This document shows positions 46,611-55,673 of a stretch of 64,000 bases of DNA, in pieces. A program made the position numbers and the translations under genes. Location: NCBI RefSeq assembly GCF_016901135.1, contig NZ_JAFEVL010000066.1:1-64000 (forward strand), given 5' to 3'. Origin of the DNA: Martinezella lusitana (GTDB taxonomy: Bacteria > Pseudomonadota > Alphaproteobacteria > Rhizobiales > Rhizobiaceae). The notes under the pieces are model-generated. The model had not been told where the DNA came from and made no database searches. It saw only the letters and a program-made list of their open reading frames with translations. How positions within the stretch are numbered: the stretch's first letter is position 1; each line of letters starts with the position of its first letter.

Positions 46611-47072
46611 TCATATCGATTTTGAGATGCCCTGAAGCAACATGTTCCATTCAGTCACAGCGCCCTTCGGCGCATCGATATACCATTGCCCCTCCTGGTC
46701 GCCGTCCAGGAATTCGAGCGTTGGAACTCCATATCCCTGGGCTCTTGCGAACGCCGCAAGCCTTCCCCTCAACATTGGAAAGCGCTGCGCCCACCGGAGG
46801 CACGCGTCCTTTAACCGCGGCCTTTTGGCAAGCCAACCCAGGAGCCTTTCCAGAAAGACAGCGACGATACGTTTCAGTAACCTCTTCATCTCCGCTAGCT
46901 TTCGATTTCCTGCCCGAAGCGGGCGAGTAAAACACCATGAACTGCTATTGTGCACCTGTTCGAGTTGGTGGCGAAGAACACTCTCCGGACTGCTCGCATC
47001 CCAGATAGCGTCCTCCAGATCGCAGACTTGATCGTCCCTCTGCTGATGAGCACGCTCCGCGCCGGTTGGCAT
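46611..47072 (-). CDS. Hypothetical protein with glycosyltransferase-linker motif
   Basis: A 153-residue protein of unknown function, starting 2 nt after the rmd stop, so probably translated by coupling. It contains an N-terminal charged helix, then NSSSWCFTRPLRAGNRKL, which matches the 'S-x-S-W-(r)-x-T-x-P-L-R' segment seen in linkers of large multi-domain glycosyltransferases, followed by amphipathic helices (LLKRIVAVFLERLLGWLAKR). No catalytic motif is visible. It may be a leftover of a longer glycosyltransferase or a small membrane-associated partner of the tandem enzyme encoded 13 bp downstream. Confidence 0.55.
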   Translation of the reverse strand: MPTGAERAHQQRDDQVCDLEDAIWDASSPESVLRHQLEQVHNSSSWCFTRPLRAGNRKLAEMKRLLKRIVAVFLERLLGWLAKRPRLKDACLRWAQRFPMLRGRLAAFARAQGYGVPTLEFLDGDQEGQWYIDAPKGAVTEWNMLLQGISKSI

Positions 47073-47074
47073 TA

Positions 47075-48040
47075 TCAGCGCGCGATCCGGATCTTCCAGT
47101 CCTCGAGCACGTCGCCAAGGGTGCGACGCAGGTCTATTTCCGGCTTCCAGCCCAAGGCTTCGAAGGCCGCCTTGTTATCACCGGCGGCGACGGCAATTTC
47201 CGATCCGCGCAACCGCTTCGGATCGACTTCAACTTCGACATCCGATCCCGACAGCTCGATCAGCATATCGAGTATCGACTGAACCTGCACCGGCCGGCCC
47301 GACGATAGATTGAAGACTCCACCCAGAACCTCGGATGTCACCTCGTTCAGCGCAGCATCGGCATAGGCGCGCACGACATCGCGAACGTCGAGAAAGTCGC
47401 GGTATGCCGAAAGATTCCCGACGCTGATGCGAGGAGCTATGGCACCCGAGGCGATTTCGGCGAGTTGCTTCGCAAAAGCCGGCACGACATAATCGACCGT
47501 CTGGCCGGGTCCGGTATGGTTGAACGGACGGAACCGGATCGCTTTCAATCCATCATAGGCAAGTTGGCCGATCAAAATATCGGCTGCCGCCTTCGTCGCG
47601 CCGTAGACATTCATCGGCTTGAGCGCTGCGGTTTCCTTTATCGGCACCTTCGCCGCGTCAATGAACGAGGCGCCATAGGCTTCAGAGCTGCCGACGAAGA
47701 CAAACCGCGCCTCCGACGCATATTCCATCACGGCATAGGCGAGATTCATCGTGCCCTGGAAATTCACATCCCAGGCTCGCTGCGGCATTTTTCGCGCATC
47801 CCCCGGGGCGGCGATGGCGGCGAGATGGATGATGGCCGTCGGACGGCAATCGCGGATCAAGGTCGCCACCTGCTCCCGATCCGCAATTTCGGTCTTCCAG
47901 TCCGATACATCGCTTTGACCGGCGGTCAGAACGGTCAGCTCCGCACCCAACTCCAGCCGTCGCTTGTTGAGTTCATGCAACAGCCACGAGCCCACGAAGC
48001 CGCTCGCGCCTGTTACAAGAATTCGATGTTCCCTCGGCAT
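47075..48040 (-). CDS. rmd: GDP-6-deoxy-D-lyxo-4-hexulose reductase (GDP-D-rhamnose synthesis)
   Basis: A 321-residue extended SDR. The Rossmann motif is ILVTGASGFVGSWLL, SSEAYG precedes the catalytic YGATK, and RPFNHTGPGQ is typical of the Rmd/Gmd group. The start and SSEAYG context favour Rmd (GDP-D-rhamnose) over GDP-L-fucose synthase, which begins differently. It reduces the 4-keto product of Gmd. The ATG at 48040 follows GAGG by 6 nt; an ATG at 48055 is also possible. It lies 28 bp after gmd. Confidence 0.82.
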   Translation of the reverse strand: MPREHRILVTGASGFVGSWLLHELNKRRLELGAELTVLTAGQSDVSDWKTEIADREQVATLIRDCRPTAIIHLAAIAAPGDARKMPQRAWDVNFQGTMNLAYAVMEYASEARFVFVGSSEAYGASFIDAAKVPIKETAALKPMNVYGATKAAADILIGQLAYDGLKAIRFRPFNHTGPGQTVDYVVPAFAKQLAEIASGAIAPRISVGNLSAYRDFLDVRDVVRAYADAALNEVTSEVLGGVFNLSSGRPVQVQSILDMLIELSGSDVEVEVDPKRLRGSEIAVAAGDNKAAFEALGWKPEIDLRRTLGDVLEDWKIRIAR

Positions 48041-48068
48041 GAGCTGCCTCGCCATTCGCCAGAAAGTC

Positions 48069-49043
48069 TTACTTGTCCAACCGCTTGAGGTCGGCCTCGA
48101 CCATTTCGACAATCATCTCTTCGAGGCTGATTTTCGGCTCCCATCCGAACGTCTTGCGAGCCTTCTCCGGGTTGCCGAGCAGCACATCCACTTCGGCCGG
48201 GCGGAAGAGTTGAGGATCGATCACCAGATGATCCTCCATCTTCAGGCCGACATGCTGAAAGGCGATGGCACACATGTCGCGCACGGTCGTTGTACGGCCG
48301 GTCGCAATGACATAGTCGTCAGCGACATCCTGCTGCACCATCAGCCACATGGCACGAACATAATCCTTCGAATGCCCCCAATCACGCTTGGCATCGATAT
48401 TTCCGAGCCGGAGCTCCTTTGCCAGGCCAAGCTTGATGCGAGCGACCGCATCCGTCACCTTGCGCGTGACGAACTCGATGCCGCGAAGCGGAGATTCATG
48501 GTTGAAGAGAATGCCGCTCGACGCATGCAGGCCGAAGCTCTCGCGGTAGTTGATCGTGATCCAATGGCCGTAGAGCTTGGCGACCGCATAGGGCGAGCGC
48601 GGGTAGAAGGGCGTTTGCTCCGACTGCATCGGCTCCTGAATGAGCCCGTACATTTCCGAGGAAGATGCCTGATAGAAGCGAGCCTCGGGCCGCTCGAGAC
48701 GGATGGCCTCCAGGACATTCGTCACGCCGAGAGCCGTTACCTGGCCGGTGAGATAGGGCTGCTGCCAGGAGGACTTGACGAAGGATTGAGCGCCGAGATT
48801 ATAGACTTCGTCCGGCTCAACGTCTTTTACGGTACGGACAAGACCGGAAAGATCCATCAAGTCACCGTCGACGATACGGACGTCTTGCTCGATGCCAAGC
48901 CATTGCAGGCGGCTGAGATTGACATCCGAAGTGCTTGAACGACGGGCAAGTCCGTGGACTTCATAACCGTTCTTCAGCAGCAGTTCCGCCAGATAGGCGC
49001 CGTCCTGACCCGTAATCCCCGTTACCAGTGCTTTCTTCGCCAC
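48069..49043 (-). CDS. gmd: GDP-mannose 4,6-dehydratase
   Basis: A 324-residue SDR that converts GDP-D-mannose to GDP-4-keto-6-deoxy-D-mannose. TGITGQDGAYLAELLL is the Gmd N-terminal signature, SSSEMYG and YAVAK carry the catalytic residues, NHESPLRGIEFVTRKVTDAVARI is the substrate loop, and DWGHSKDYVRAMWLM is near invariant. It starts a leftward cluster with rmd and three glycan genes. The sequence is complete. Confidence 0.95.
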   Translation of the reverse strand: MAKKALVTGITGQDGAYLAELLLKNGYEVHGLARRSSTSDVNLSRLQWLGIEQDVRIVDGDLMDLSGLVRTVKDVEPDEVYNLGAQSFVKSSWQQPYLTGQVTALGVTNVLEAIRLERPEARFYQASSSEMYGLIQEPMQSEQTPFYPRSPYAVAKLYGHWITINYRESFGLHASSGILFNHESPLRGIEFVTRKVTDAVARIKLGLAKELRLGNIDAKRDWGHSKDYVRAMWLMVQQDVADDYVIATGRTTTVRDMCAIAFQHVGLKMEDHLVIDPQLFRPAEVDVLLGNPEKARKTFGWEPKISLEEMIVEMVEADLKRLDK

Positions 49044-49395
49044 TTACATCTCCATTCTCACCACGTTTGACCAACCTGCTTACAGCAAGGTACCGCTCTC
49101 TGCCGAACACATAGTCACGTCCGGGTGCCAATTTTTCCAGCGCCATTTAGCCGTTATATAAGCCGATGACAACGACTGGCGGCAAGTTCCCTCATGGCGT
49201 GCGTTATTGATAGCAAAAACCACCTATGAGAAAGTCCATACTGCAATCGTTCGATCTATGTCAAAACCTGACTGCGCAACAAGTTTGGGGATCCTGGGGC
49301 CGCAGCATTCGTCAGCCGTAACTAAGCACCGAAGACAGGCCGCGTCAGAATAGGCCGAACGAGCTTAGTTGAAGACTTCCGCGATCGAATTTTCC
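49044..49395. other. Intergenic region upstream of gmd
   Basis: About 350 bp with no gene I can support. It should carry the gmd promoter and the end of the rfb-GT4 transcript. The sequence is more AT-rich than the genes around it. I see no strong hairpin with a T-run. Confidence 0.4.
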
Positions 49396-50529
49396 CTAGA
49401 TGCGCTCGCTCTGGATCGGCAATTCGCCCACCAGTTCGCGATAGAGACCATAATAGGCCAAGCACATTTTCTCCGCGGTGAAATGCGAGAGATAGCGATC
49501 GCGGGCCGCAGCACCCATCGCAACAGCCTTTTCCTTGTCCTGCCAGATGCGCTTCATCGCATCCGATAGGGCATCGATGTCATTCGGCGGCACCACGAAT
49601 CCCGTCTCGTTGTTCAAATTGACGAAACTTGTCCCGGTGCCGATTTCACAGGAAATCATCGGCTTGCCGAACATGGCAGCCTCGACGAGCGACAGGCCGA
49701 AAGCCTCCGAACGGAGCGGAGACGGGAAAACCAGCGCCTCACAGAGTTCGAGCAGGGCGATCTTGTCGTGATCCGGCAGGGCGCCGACAAAGTGGACATT
49801 GTGGACACCTTGTTCGGCCGACTGCTTCAACTCCGCTTCCATCGGCCCGCTGCCGACGACGACGACGCTTAGGCCGTTCCTCCTTGCCGCCTCCAGCAGG
49901 ATGTGGACACCCTTGTAATATCTTAGAACGCCGACAAACAGGAGAAAGCGGTCGGAAAAGCGGTTGCGCCACCGCACGCGGGTCGCCTCATCCACCCTTG
50001 GATAGTCCGCCTCGTCGAGACCCAAGGGAATGACTGTCGTCTTCGATTCGAACCTTTTCAGGACGTCGCTCGACGCCAGATAGTTGGGGGACGTTGCAAC
50101 GATACGATCGACACTTTTCAAAAAGCGAGACATCAACGGCTTGTAGAACTGCAGCAGGACTTTCTGCTTCACGATATCGGAATGATAGGTGACGACCGTC
50201 GGCTTGTCGGTATGGGCCGCAAGATGGACGATATCCATCACCGGCCAGGGGAAATGATAGTGGACGATGTCAGCCCTGCTGCTCAACTCCCGAAAACGTC
50301 CGAACACCTCGCGCGAGAAGCCGGTGGAGGCGAATTCGAAATCGAGTCTGGCCTTGTGAGCCATATGGCCATCGAATTCCACGCTGTTTTCGCTGGGCTT
50401 TTTGCTAAGTGACAGAACATCGGACTCGACGCCGTATTTGGCAGTCCCTTTGGCAATCGCGTGGATCGTCCGCTCGACACCACCAAATGTATCGGGCCAA
50501 TATGTTTTGAAGAAATGTAGAACGCGCAT
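49396..50529 (-). CDS. GT4-family glycosyltransferase
   Basis: A 377-residue GT-B glycosyltransferase. MRVLHFFKTYWPDTFGGVERTIHAIA is a typical N-terminal start, FLLFVGVLRYYKGVHILLEA opens the donor domain, and SEAFGLSLVEAAMFGKPMI supplies the E-x7-E motif. AGGGATAG stands upstream of the ATG at 50529. It follows rfbC in the rml operon, so dTDP-L-rhamnose is one candidate donor, but GT4 rhamnosyl- and mannosyltransferases cannot be told apart here. Confidence 0.88.
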   Translation of the reverse strand: MRVLHFFKTYWPDTFGGVERTIHAIAKGTAKYGVESDVLSLSKKPSENSVEFDGHMAHKARLDFEFASTGFSREVFGRFRELSSRADIVHYHFPWPVMDIVHLAAHTDKPTVVTYHSDIVKQKVLLQFYKPLMSRFLKSVDRIVATSPNYLASSDVLKRFESKTTVIPLGLDEADYPRVDEATRVRWRNRFSDRFLLFVGVLRYYKGVHILLEAARRNGLSVVVVGSGPMEAELKQSAEQGVHNVHFVGALPDHDKIALLELCEALVFPSPLRSEAFGLSLVEAAMFGKPMISCEIGTGTSFVNLNNETGFVVPPNDIDALSDAMKRIWQDKEKAVAMGAAARDRYLSHFTAEKMCLAYYGLYRELVGELPIQSERI

Positions 50530-50652
50530 GCTATCCCTGTATCGAAAAGCGATGGCGGCGTCACCTACGGCATCGTTTGGCCTGTCAAAAACACATGACG
50601 CGTCGCATTGCCTTGCGTGCATGCCCCGCTGGCGAGCGGCCCGGATATCGTC

Positions 50653-51201
50653 TCAATCGAATAACTCTGCATCCGCGAGCAATGGCTGGCGTTGATCCTT
50701 GGCGGAGAGTGTCGATACGTCGGCGGTTTTCCAGTCGATGGCGATTTGCGGATCGTCCCAGCGAATTCCGCGATCGCTCTCGGGCGCATAATAATCCGTC
50801 GTCTTGTAAAGGAATTCGACATGGTCGCTTAGCGTCAGGAACCCATGGGCAAATCCTTCCGGGATCCAAAGCTGGCGTTTGTTTTCCTCCGACAGCAAAA
50901 CCCCCACCCATTGCCCGAATGTCGGCGAGGACTTCCGGATATCGATAGCGACATCATAGACTTCGCCGACCACGACCCGAACGAGCTTGGCCTGGGCATT
51001 CGGCGGCAGCTGATAATGCAGACCGCGCAAGACGCCCTTTCCCGACCGGCTGTGATTGTCCTGCACGAAATCGGCGCGTCGCCCGATCGCCGCCTCGAAC
51101 TTGGCCTTGCTGAAGCTTTCAAAGAAGAAACCGCGGTCGTCGGCAAATACCGTGGGCTCGATGATCTTGACATCCGGAATGGCGGTATCGATGGCTTTCA
51201 T
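50653..51201 (-). CDS. rfbC: dTDP-4-dehydrorhamnose 3,5-epimerase
   Basis: A 182-residue cupin-fold epimerase (RmlC), third step of dTDP-L-rhamnose synthesis. Motifs: FFESFSKAKFEAAIG, FVQDNHSRSGKGVLRGLHYQ (conserved His of the active site), WIPEGFAHGFLTLSD and YYAPESDRGIRWDDP. AGGAAG precedes the ATG at 51201; an upstream in-frame start at 51228 is less likely. It ends the sugar part of the operon, followed by a glycosyltransferase gene. Confidence 0.94.
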   Translation of the reverse strand: MKAIDTAIPDVKIIEPTVFADDRGFFFESFSKAKFEAAIGRRADFVQDNHSRSGKGVLRGLHYQLPPNAQAKLVRVVVGEVYDVAIDIRKSSPTFGQWVGVLLSEENKRQLWIPEGFAHGFLTLSDHVEFLYKTTDYYAPESDRGIRWDDPQIAIDWKTADVSTLSAKDQRQPLLADAELFD

Positions 51202-51263
51202 TCGTCTTCCTGCTTCGGTTGATCGCATTGCGGAGGCAAGCTGCGGGAGATGTCACGGCGCGG

Positions 51264-52151
51264 TCAGAATATCCGCTCGCGCAGCATTCCGAGGAGATAT
51301 TGCCCGTAGCCGTTCTTCTTGAGCGGAAGGGCCAGCGCCTCGACCTGCGATGCATCGATCCAGCCGCTGCGATAGGCGATTTCCTCGGGACAGGCGACTT
51401 TCAGGCCCTGTCGGTTTTCGATGGTGGCGATATAGTGACTGGCCTCCAGCATGGATTCATGCGTGCCGGTGTCGAGCCAGGCATAGCCACGCCCCATCGT
51501 CTGCACATCCAGTTGTCCGGTGTTCAGATAATGCATGTTGACATCGGTTATTTCCAGTTCGCCGCGCGGCGAAGGGCGTATGGATTTCGCCACGTCGACA
51601 ACGCCCGCATCATAGAAATAGAGCCCGGTGATGGCATAATTGCTCTTCGGCAGCTCCGGCTTTTCCTCCAGGCTGATCGCCCTGCCCTGCTCATCGAATT
51701 CGACCACACCGTAGCGATGCGGATCCTGCACGTGATAGGCAAAGACAGTTGCTCCGGCCTCTTTGTCGCCCGCCTGATGGAGCAGCCCGGAGAAGTCATG
51801 TCCGTAGAAAATATTGTCCCCGAGCACCAGGGCGGACGGTGCTCCATCCAGGAATTTCTCGCCGATCAGGAATGCCTGCGCCAGACCATCCGGGCTCGGC
51901 TGAACCGCATACTCAAGCTTGATCCCCCACTGGCTGCCATCCTTCAACAGCTGCTCGAAACGGGGCGTGTCCTGCGGCGTCGAGATGATGAGAATTTCTC
52001 GGATGCCGGCCAGCATCAAGGTCGTCAGCGGATAGTAGATCATCGGCTTGTCGTAGATCGGCAGGAGCTGCTTGCTGACGGCAAGCGTAACCGGATAGAG
52101 GCGAGTGCCCGATCCACCAGCGAGTATGATGCCTTTGCGTGCCTTGTTCAT
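51264..52151 (-). CDS. rfbA: Glucose-1-phosphate thymidylyltransferase
   Basis: A 295-residue nucleotidyltransferase (RmlA) making dTDP-glucose. The GGSGTRLYPVT nucleotide loop, SKQLLPIYDKPMIYYPLTTLMLAGI, VLGDNIFYGHDF and EKPELPKSNYAITGLYFYD are all canonical. It lies between rfbD and rfbC with gaps of 83 and 62 bp. Confidence 0.96.
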   Translation of the reverse strand: MNKARKGIILAGGSGTRLYPVTLAVSKQLLPIYDKPMIYYPLTTLMLAGIREILIISTPQDTPRFEQLLKDGSQWGIKLEYAVQPSPDGLAQAFLIGEKFLDGAPSALVLGDNIFYGHDFSGLLHQAGDKEAGATVFAYHVQDPHRYGVVEFDEQGRAISLEEKPELPKSNYAITGLYFYDAGVVDVAKSIRPSPRGELEITDVNMHYLNTGQLDVQTMGRGYAWLDTGTHESMLEASHYIATIENRQGLKVACPEEIAYRSGWIDASQVEALALPLKKNGYGQYLLGMLRERIF

Positions 52152-52234
52152 GGTCCAGCGTCTCGTCTCTATCGCGTTCTCGTTCCGTCAGGCCATGGAG
52201 GGTGACCACAAGCCTTCATGAGATCTTGCCAGTT

Positions 52235-53134
52235 TCAATGCGTCGAAGGCTTCAGCCTGTCGATGACGTCCTCGACACCCTCCTGCCAGGCAGGAAGACC
52301 GAGGTCGAAGCCATCCATAAGCTTTGTGCAATCCAGTCTCGAATTGTGCGGGCGCTTTGCCGGCGTCGGGTATTCGGCGGTCGGGATAGGCTTGAGCGCG
52401 TCGATGGTCAGCGCAAGCTTGACGTTTCTGGCAGACGCCTCGCGGACGATATGCGCCGCATAGCCGTGCCACGACGTGTTGCCTTGCGCGCTGAGATGAT
52501 AGGTGCCCGACAGATTCGACGCATCCGGGCGGGCGATACGCTCGACGACCGTGCGCGTGACATCGGCGATCAGGGCCGCCGATGTCGGCGCCCCCACCTG
52601 GTCGGCAACGATATTCAAGGAGCTGCGCTCTTGCGCGAGCCGAAGGATGGTCTTCAGGAAGTTGTTGCCGTGATGGCCGTAAACCCAGCTCGTCCGCAGG
52701 ATGAGATGGCGACCGCCGGCCACGCGGACGGCCTCTTCACCCAGCCACTTGCTTTCGCCATAGACCGATTGCGGATTGACCGTATCGCTCTCCACATACG
52801 CATTCGCTTTTGTGCCGTCGAAAACATAGTCGGTCGAATAATGCACCAGCCAGGCGCCGTTGTCGGCGGCCCAGCGCGCCAATATCCCCGGCGCCACGGC
52901 ATTCACGGCCATCGCCTGCTCCGCATCGCTCTCGGCACGATCAACAGCCGTATAGGCGGCCGGATTTACGATGACGCGAGGCCTGTGCGTCTGGAGTGCC
53001 GAGAGAATGCTTGCCTCATTGGCAAGATCCATCTCGCCGCGGGTCATGGCCACCACGTCGCCCAGTGCTGCGAGCGAGCGCTGCAATTCGAACCCAACCT
53101 GTCCGTTGGCGCCCGTCACCAGAATTACGCTCAC
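52235..53134 (-). CDS. rfbD: dTDP-4-dehydrorhamnose reductase
   Basis: A 299-residue SDR (RmlD) catalysing the last step to dTDP-L-rhamnose. The TGANGQVGFELQRSL nucleotide motif, NPAAYTAVDRAESD and YGESKWLGE with the catalytic Tyr/Lys are present. The ATG at 53134 overlaps the rfbB stop by 4 bp. Confidence 0.95.
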   Translation of the reverse strand: MSVILVTGANGQVGFELQRSLAALGDVVAMTRGEMDLANEASILSALQTHRPRVIVNPAAYTAVDRAESDAEQAMAVNAVAPGILARWAADNGAWLVHYSTDYVFDGTKANAYVESDTVNPQSVYGESKWLGEEAVRVAGGRHLILRTSWVYGHHGNNFLKTILRLAQERSSLNIVADQVGAPTSAALIADVTRTVVERIARPDASNLSGTYHLSAQGNTSWHGYAAHIVREASARNVKLALTIDALKPIPTAEYPTPAKRPHNSRLDCTKLMDGFDLGLPAWQEGVEDVIDRLKPSTH

Positions 53135-54198
53135 AGCTGCACCTCATATTGCTTGCCGACCCATTCGCGATAGGCGCCACTGGTGACGTTTCGCACCCAA
53201 TCCTGGTTGCCGAGATACCATTCGATCGTCTTGCGAATGCCCGTCTCGAACGTCTCCTCGGGCTTCCAGCCCAGTTCGCGTTCGAGCTTGCGGGCATCGA
53301 TCGCATAGCGGCGATCGTGACCTGGCCTGTCCTTCACGAAGGCGATCTGATCGCGGTAACGAGTGCCATCGGCCTTTGGCCGCAGCTCATCGAGGATGGC
53401 GCAGATGGTATGGACCACGTCCAGATTGGGCTTTTCGTTCCAGCCGCCGACATTGTAGGTCTCGCCGACCCTGCCGGCTTCCAGCACGCGACGAATGGCG
53501 CTGCAGTGATCCCTGACATAAAGCCAGTCGCGAATCTGCTGACCGTCGCCATAAATGGGAAGGTTCTTGCCCGAAAGCGCATTCAGGATCACCAGAGGGA
53601 TCAGCTTTTCCGGAAAGTGATAGGGGCCGTAATTGTTGCTGCAATTCGTCGTCAGCACCGGCAGCCCATAGGTATGATGCCAGGCGCGAACGAGATGATC
53701 CGATGCAGCCTTACTGGCCGAATAGGGGCTGTTCGGCTCATAGCGATTGAGCTCGTTGAACGGCGCGTCGTCCTTGGACAGCGTACCGTAGACCTCGTCG
53801 GTCGAGACATGGAGGAAGCGGAAGGCCGGCTTCTCGTCGCCTGGCAAGCCATTCCAGTGGCCACGGACCGCTTCCAGCAGATTGAACGTGCCGACGACAT
53901 TCGTCTGGATGAAATCGCCGGGTCCGTGAATGGATCGGTCGACATGGCTTTCCGCCGCAAAATTGATGACGGCGCGGGGATTGTGGGTCGCAAGCAGCGT
54001 ATCGACCAGTCTGCGGTCACCGATATCGCCATGCACGAACACGTGACGATTATCGCCGTTCAATCCCCTCAGCGTATCCAGATTGCCGGCATAGGTCAGC
54101 TTGTCGAGGTTGATGACCGTTTCATCGTCCCGCCTGAGCCAGTCGAGAATAAAATTCCCGCCAATAAAGCCGACGCCTCCGGAAACCAATATCGTCAT
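53131..54198 (-). CDS. rfbB: dTDP-glucose 4,6-dehydratase
   Basis: A 355-residue SDR (RmlB), second step of the pathway. GGVGFIGGNF, AAESHVDRSIHGPGDF, STDEVYGTL and YSASKAASDHLV are canonical. It is the first gene of the rfbBDAC-glycosyltransferase operon. The gene order B-D-A-C is common in rhizobial polysaccharide loci. Confidence 0.96.
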   Translation of the reverse strand: MTILVSGGVGFIGGNFILDWLRRDDETVINLDKLTYAGNLDTLRGLNGDNRHVFVHGDIGDRRLVDTLLATHNPRAVINFAAESHVDRSIHGPGDFIQTNVVGTFNLLEAVRGHWNGLPGDEKPAFRFLHVSTDEVYGTLSKDDAPFNELNRYEPNSPYSASKAASDHLVRAWHHTYGLPVLTTNCSNNYGPYHFPEKLIPLVILNALSGKNLPIYGDGQQIRDWLYVRDHCSAIRRVLEAGRVGETYNVGGWNEKPNLDVVHTICAILDELRPKADGTRYRDQIAFVKDRPGHDRRYAIDARKLERELGWKPEETFETGIRKTIEWYLGNQDWVRNVTSGAYREWVGKQYEVQL

Positions 54199-54722
54199 TT
54201 AATATCCATTTGTGCCGAAAATTTTGTAATAAAACTGCAGCCGAAGCCTGCAGCACGGAGAAATAAACAGCGATGGCAATGTCCCCGCCACCTGAACCCT
54301 GCTCGAGCGTATTGGAGAACGGTCGGCAGCGTGCAAAAGATGGCCAGGATCGATCCGCCGGTCTCACCGAGTTACTCTGAGGACGTTGTACGCAGAACCG
54401 TCGCCGGAGAACCCCTATGGGCTCGGGCTGGAATCAATTCCATTTGTCGGGAGACAATCATCCCTTCTTGAAATGTTCGCATAGGAATAACGACGCGGCT
54501 CTTCATGTGCCGCAGCAATTGGCTAATCAGGCTACCTTATTATCTGGCGATACCACCAAACACAATATATCATGACAAGCAATGGTTGAGAATCGCAAGT
54601 CCTTTGAGAAAAATTTTAATCGAACTTCAGCGTGATCCGGAAGCATCAACCGGCTTCGAAAACAACTAGAGCAACCCGGCTCGAGCCAAGGCTGCTAACT
54701 CTATTGATTGGAAACCGAGAAT
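54199..54722. other. Intergenic region between rfbB and tRNA-Gln
   Basis: About 520 bp without a supportable gene. It is AT-rich, with a TATAT-containing patch near 54560-54575. A short inverted repeat CTGCAG-N7-CTGCAG lies near 54235-54255. It should hold the rfb operon promoter, but I could not fit -35 and -10 boxes with normal spacing. Confidence 0.4.
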
Positions 54723-54796
54723 TGGCTGGGGAACCTGGACTCGAACCAAGATTAACGGAGTCAGAGTCCGTCGTTCTACCATTGAACTATTCCCCA
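54723..54796 (-). tRNA. tRNA-Gln (anticodon CTG)
   Basis: A 74-nt cloverleaf on the minus strand. The acceptor stem TGGGGAA pairs with TTCCCCA, followed by discriminator G and an encoded CCA (54725-54723). The D-arm is AGTTCAATGGTAGAAC. The anticodon stem is CGGA/TCCG with loop CTCTGAC, giving anticodon CTG. The T-loop is GGTTCGAGTCC. All arms pair well. Confidence 0.95.
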
Positions 54797-55037
54797 ACGG
54801 CCGCCACGTGATGAAATCGTTCGCGGCGAAGGTGGGGCCTCTATAATAGAATTCGCCGCGGATGCAAATAGTTTAACGCGGACAAATGCAAATTTTTGAA
54901 AGCGGAAGGCCGAAGTCCAGGATGGCCAGCGAATACGTGCGCTTCCGGCGGATTCTGCGAATATCACCGTCCGCGTCGCCCATAACAGCTGACCAGGGAT
55001 AACCCAGCGTCTCTCAAGACCAGCATTCTCGGCCGGT

Positions 55038-55673
55038 TTACCAGCGCAAGATGCGTCGGCCGAGCACATAACCCACCGCGGTCACCATGGCGATCGCGAT
55101 TGGATACCAGAGCAGGACGAAAAGCGGGCTGTCATCCGTGCAGTTGGATGCATAGAAGGTCGCGGCGATGCCGCTGGCGGCAAGCCCCGCGACAGCGCCG
55201 GCCAAACCCGGCCGCTCCGGCGCCCCATGACGCAATGCAAAGAGGAAGCAGGCGAGCGGGCCGATCGACAATAATGGGATGAGCGTCAGGCAAAAGCGGG
55301 CATTGTGCCCGATCATCCGTGCGCTCCAGCTGTCGGCCGGCATGACCGCCATCTCCACGGCAGCCGCCACCAGCGCCAATAGCGGCGCTGCCAGAAGCGC
55401 CCAACCCCAGACGCGCAAGGACACGCCCGGACGGCCGATACGGAAGACCACCGCGCAGGCCGTCGCGGCGAGAGCGATCGTGACAACGAATTTGAACAGG
55501 AAACGGACGGTCTCGATCGCGCTGCCCATATCGGCGCGGAAACCGATCATCGCGAAGAAAATGCCACCGCTGATCAGGATGCCCGCGATGACCGACAGAG
55601 CCAGGGCCTTGCCGATCCGCGTGCGGACCGGCGCATCCTGCGCCAAAAGATTGATGAGGTCATCGGTTTTCAC
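55038..55673 (-). CDS. nrsF: NrsF-type membrane anti-sigma factor (DUF1109)
   Basis: A 211-residue inner-membrane protein with six predicted segments, family DUF1109. Established knowledge: in Caulobacter the homologue NrsF holds ECF sigma factor SigF inactive until metal stress, and its cysteines matter for sensing. Here Cys residues occur in TACAVV, ARFCLTL, ACFLF and SNCTDDSPLF, the last matching the conserved periplasmic site before DSPLFVLLWY. GTG at 55673 is used; it overlaps the sigma factor gene by 14 bp, so the pair is co-translated. Confidence 0.85.
   Translation of the reverse strand: MKTDDLINLLAQDAPVRTRIGKALALSVIAGILISGGIFFAMIGFRADMGSAIETVRFLFKFVVTIALAATACAVVFRIGRPGVSLRVWGWALLAAPLLALVAAAVEMAVMPADSWSARMIGHNARFCLTLIPLLSIGPLACFLFALRHGAPERPGLAGAVAGLAASGIAATFYASNCTDDSPLFVLLWYPIAIAMVTAVGYVLGRRILRW

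Noticed and set aside
54560..54600. TATAT-rich patch before rfbB considered as a MucR/Ros box or promoter
   Set aside because: AT-rich, but I could not match the known box convincingly or find a -35 at normal spacing.
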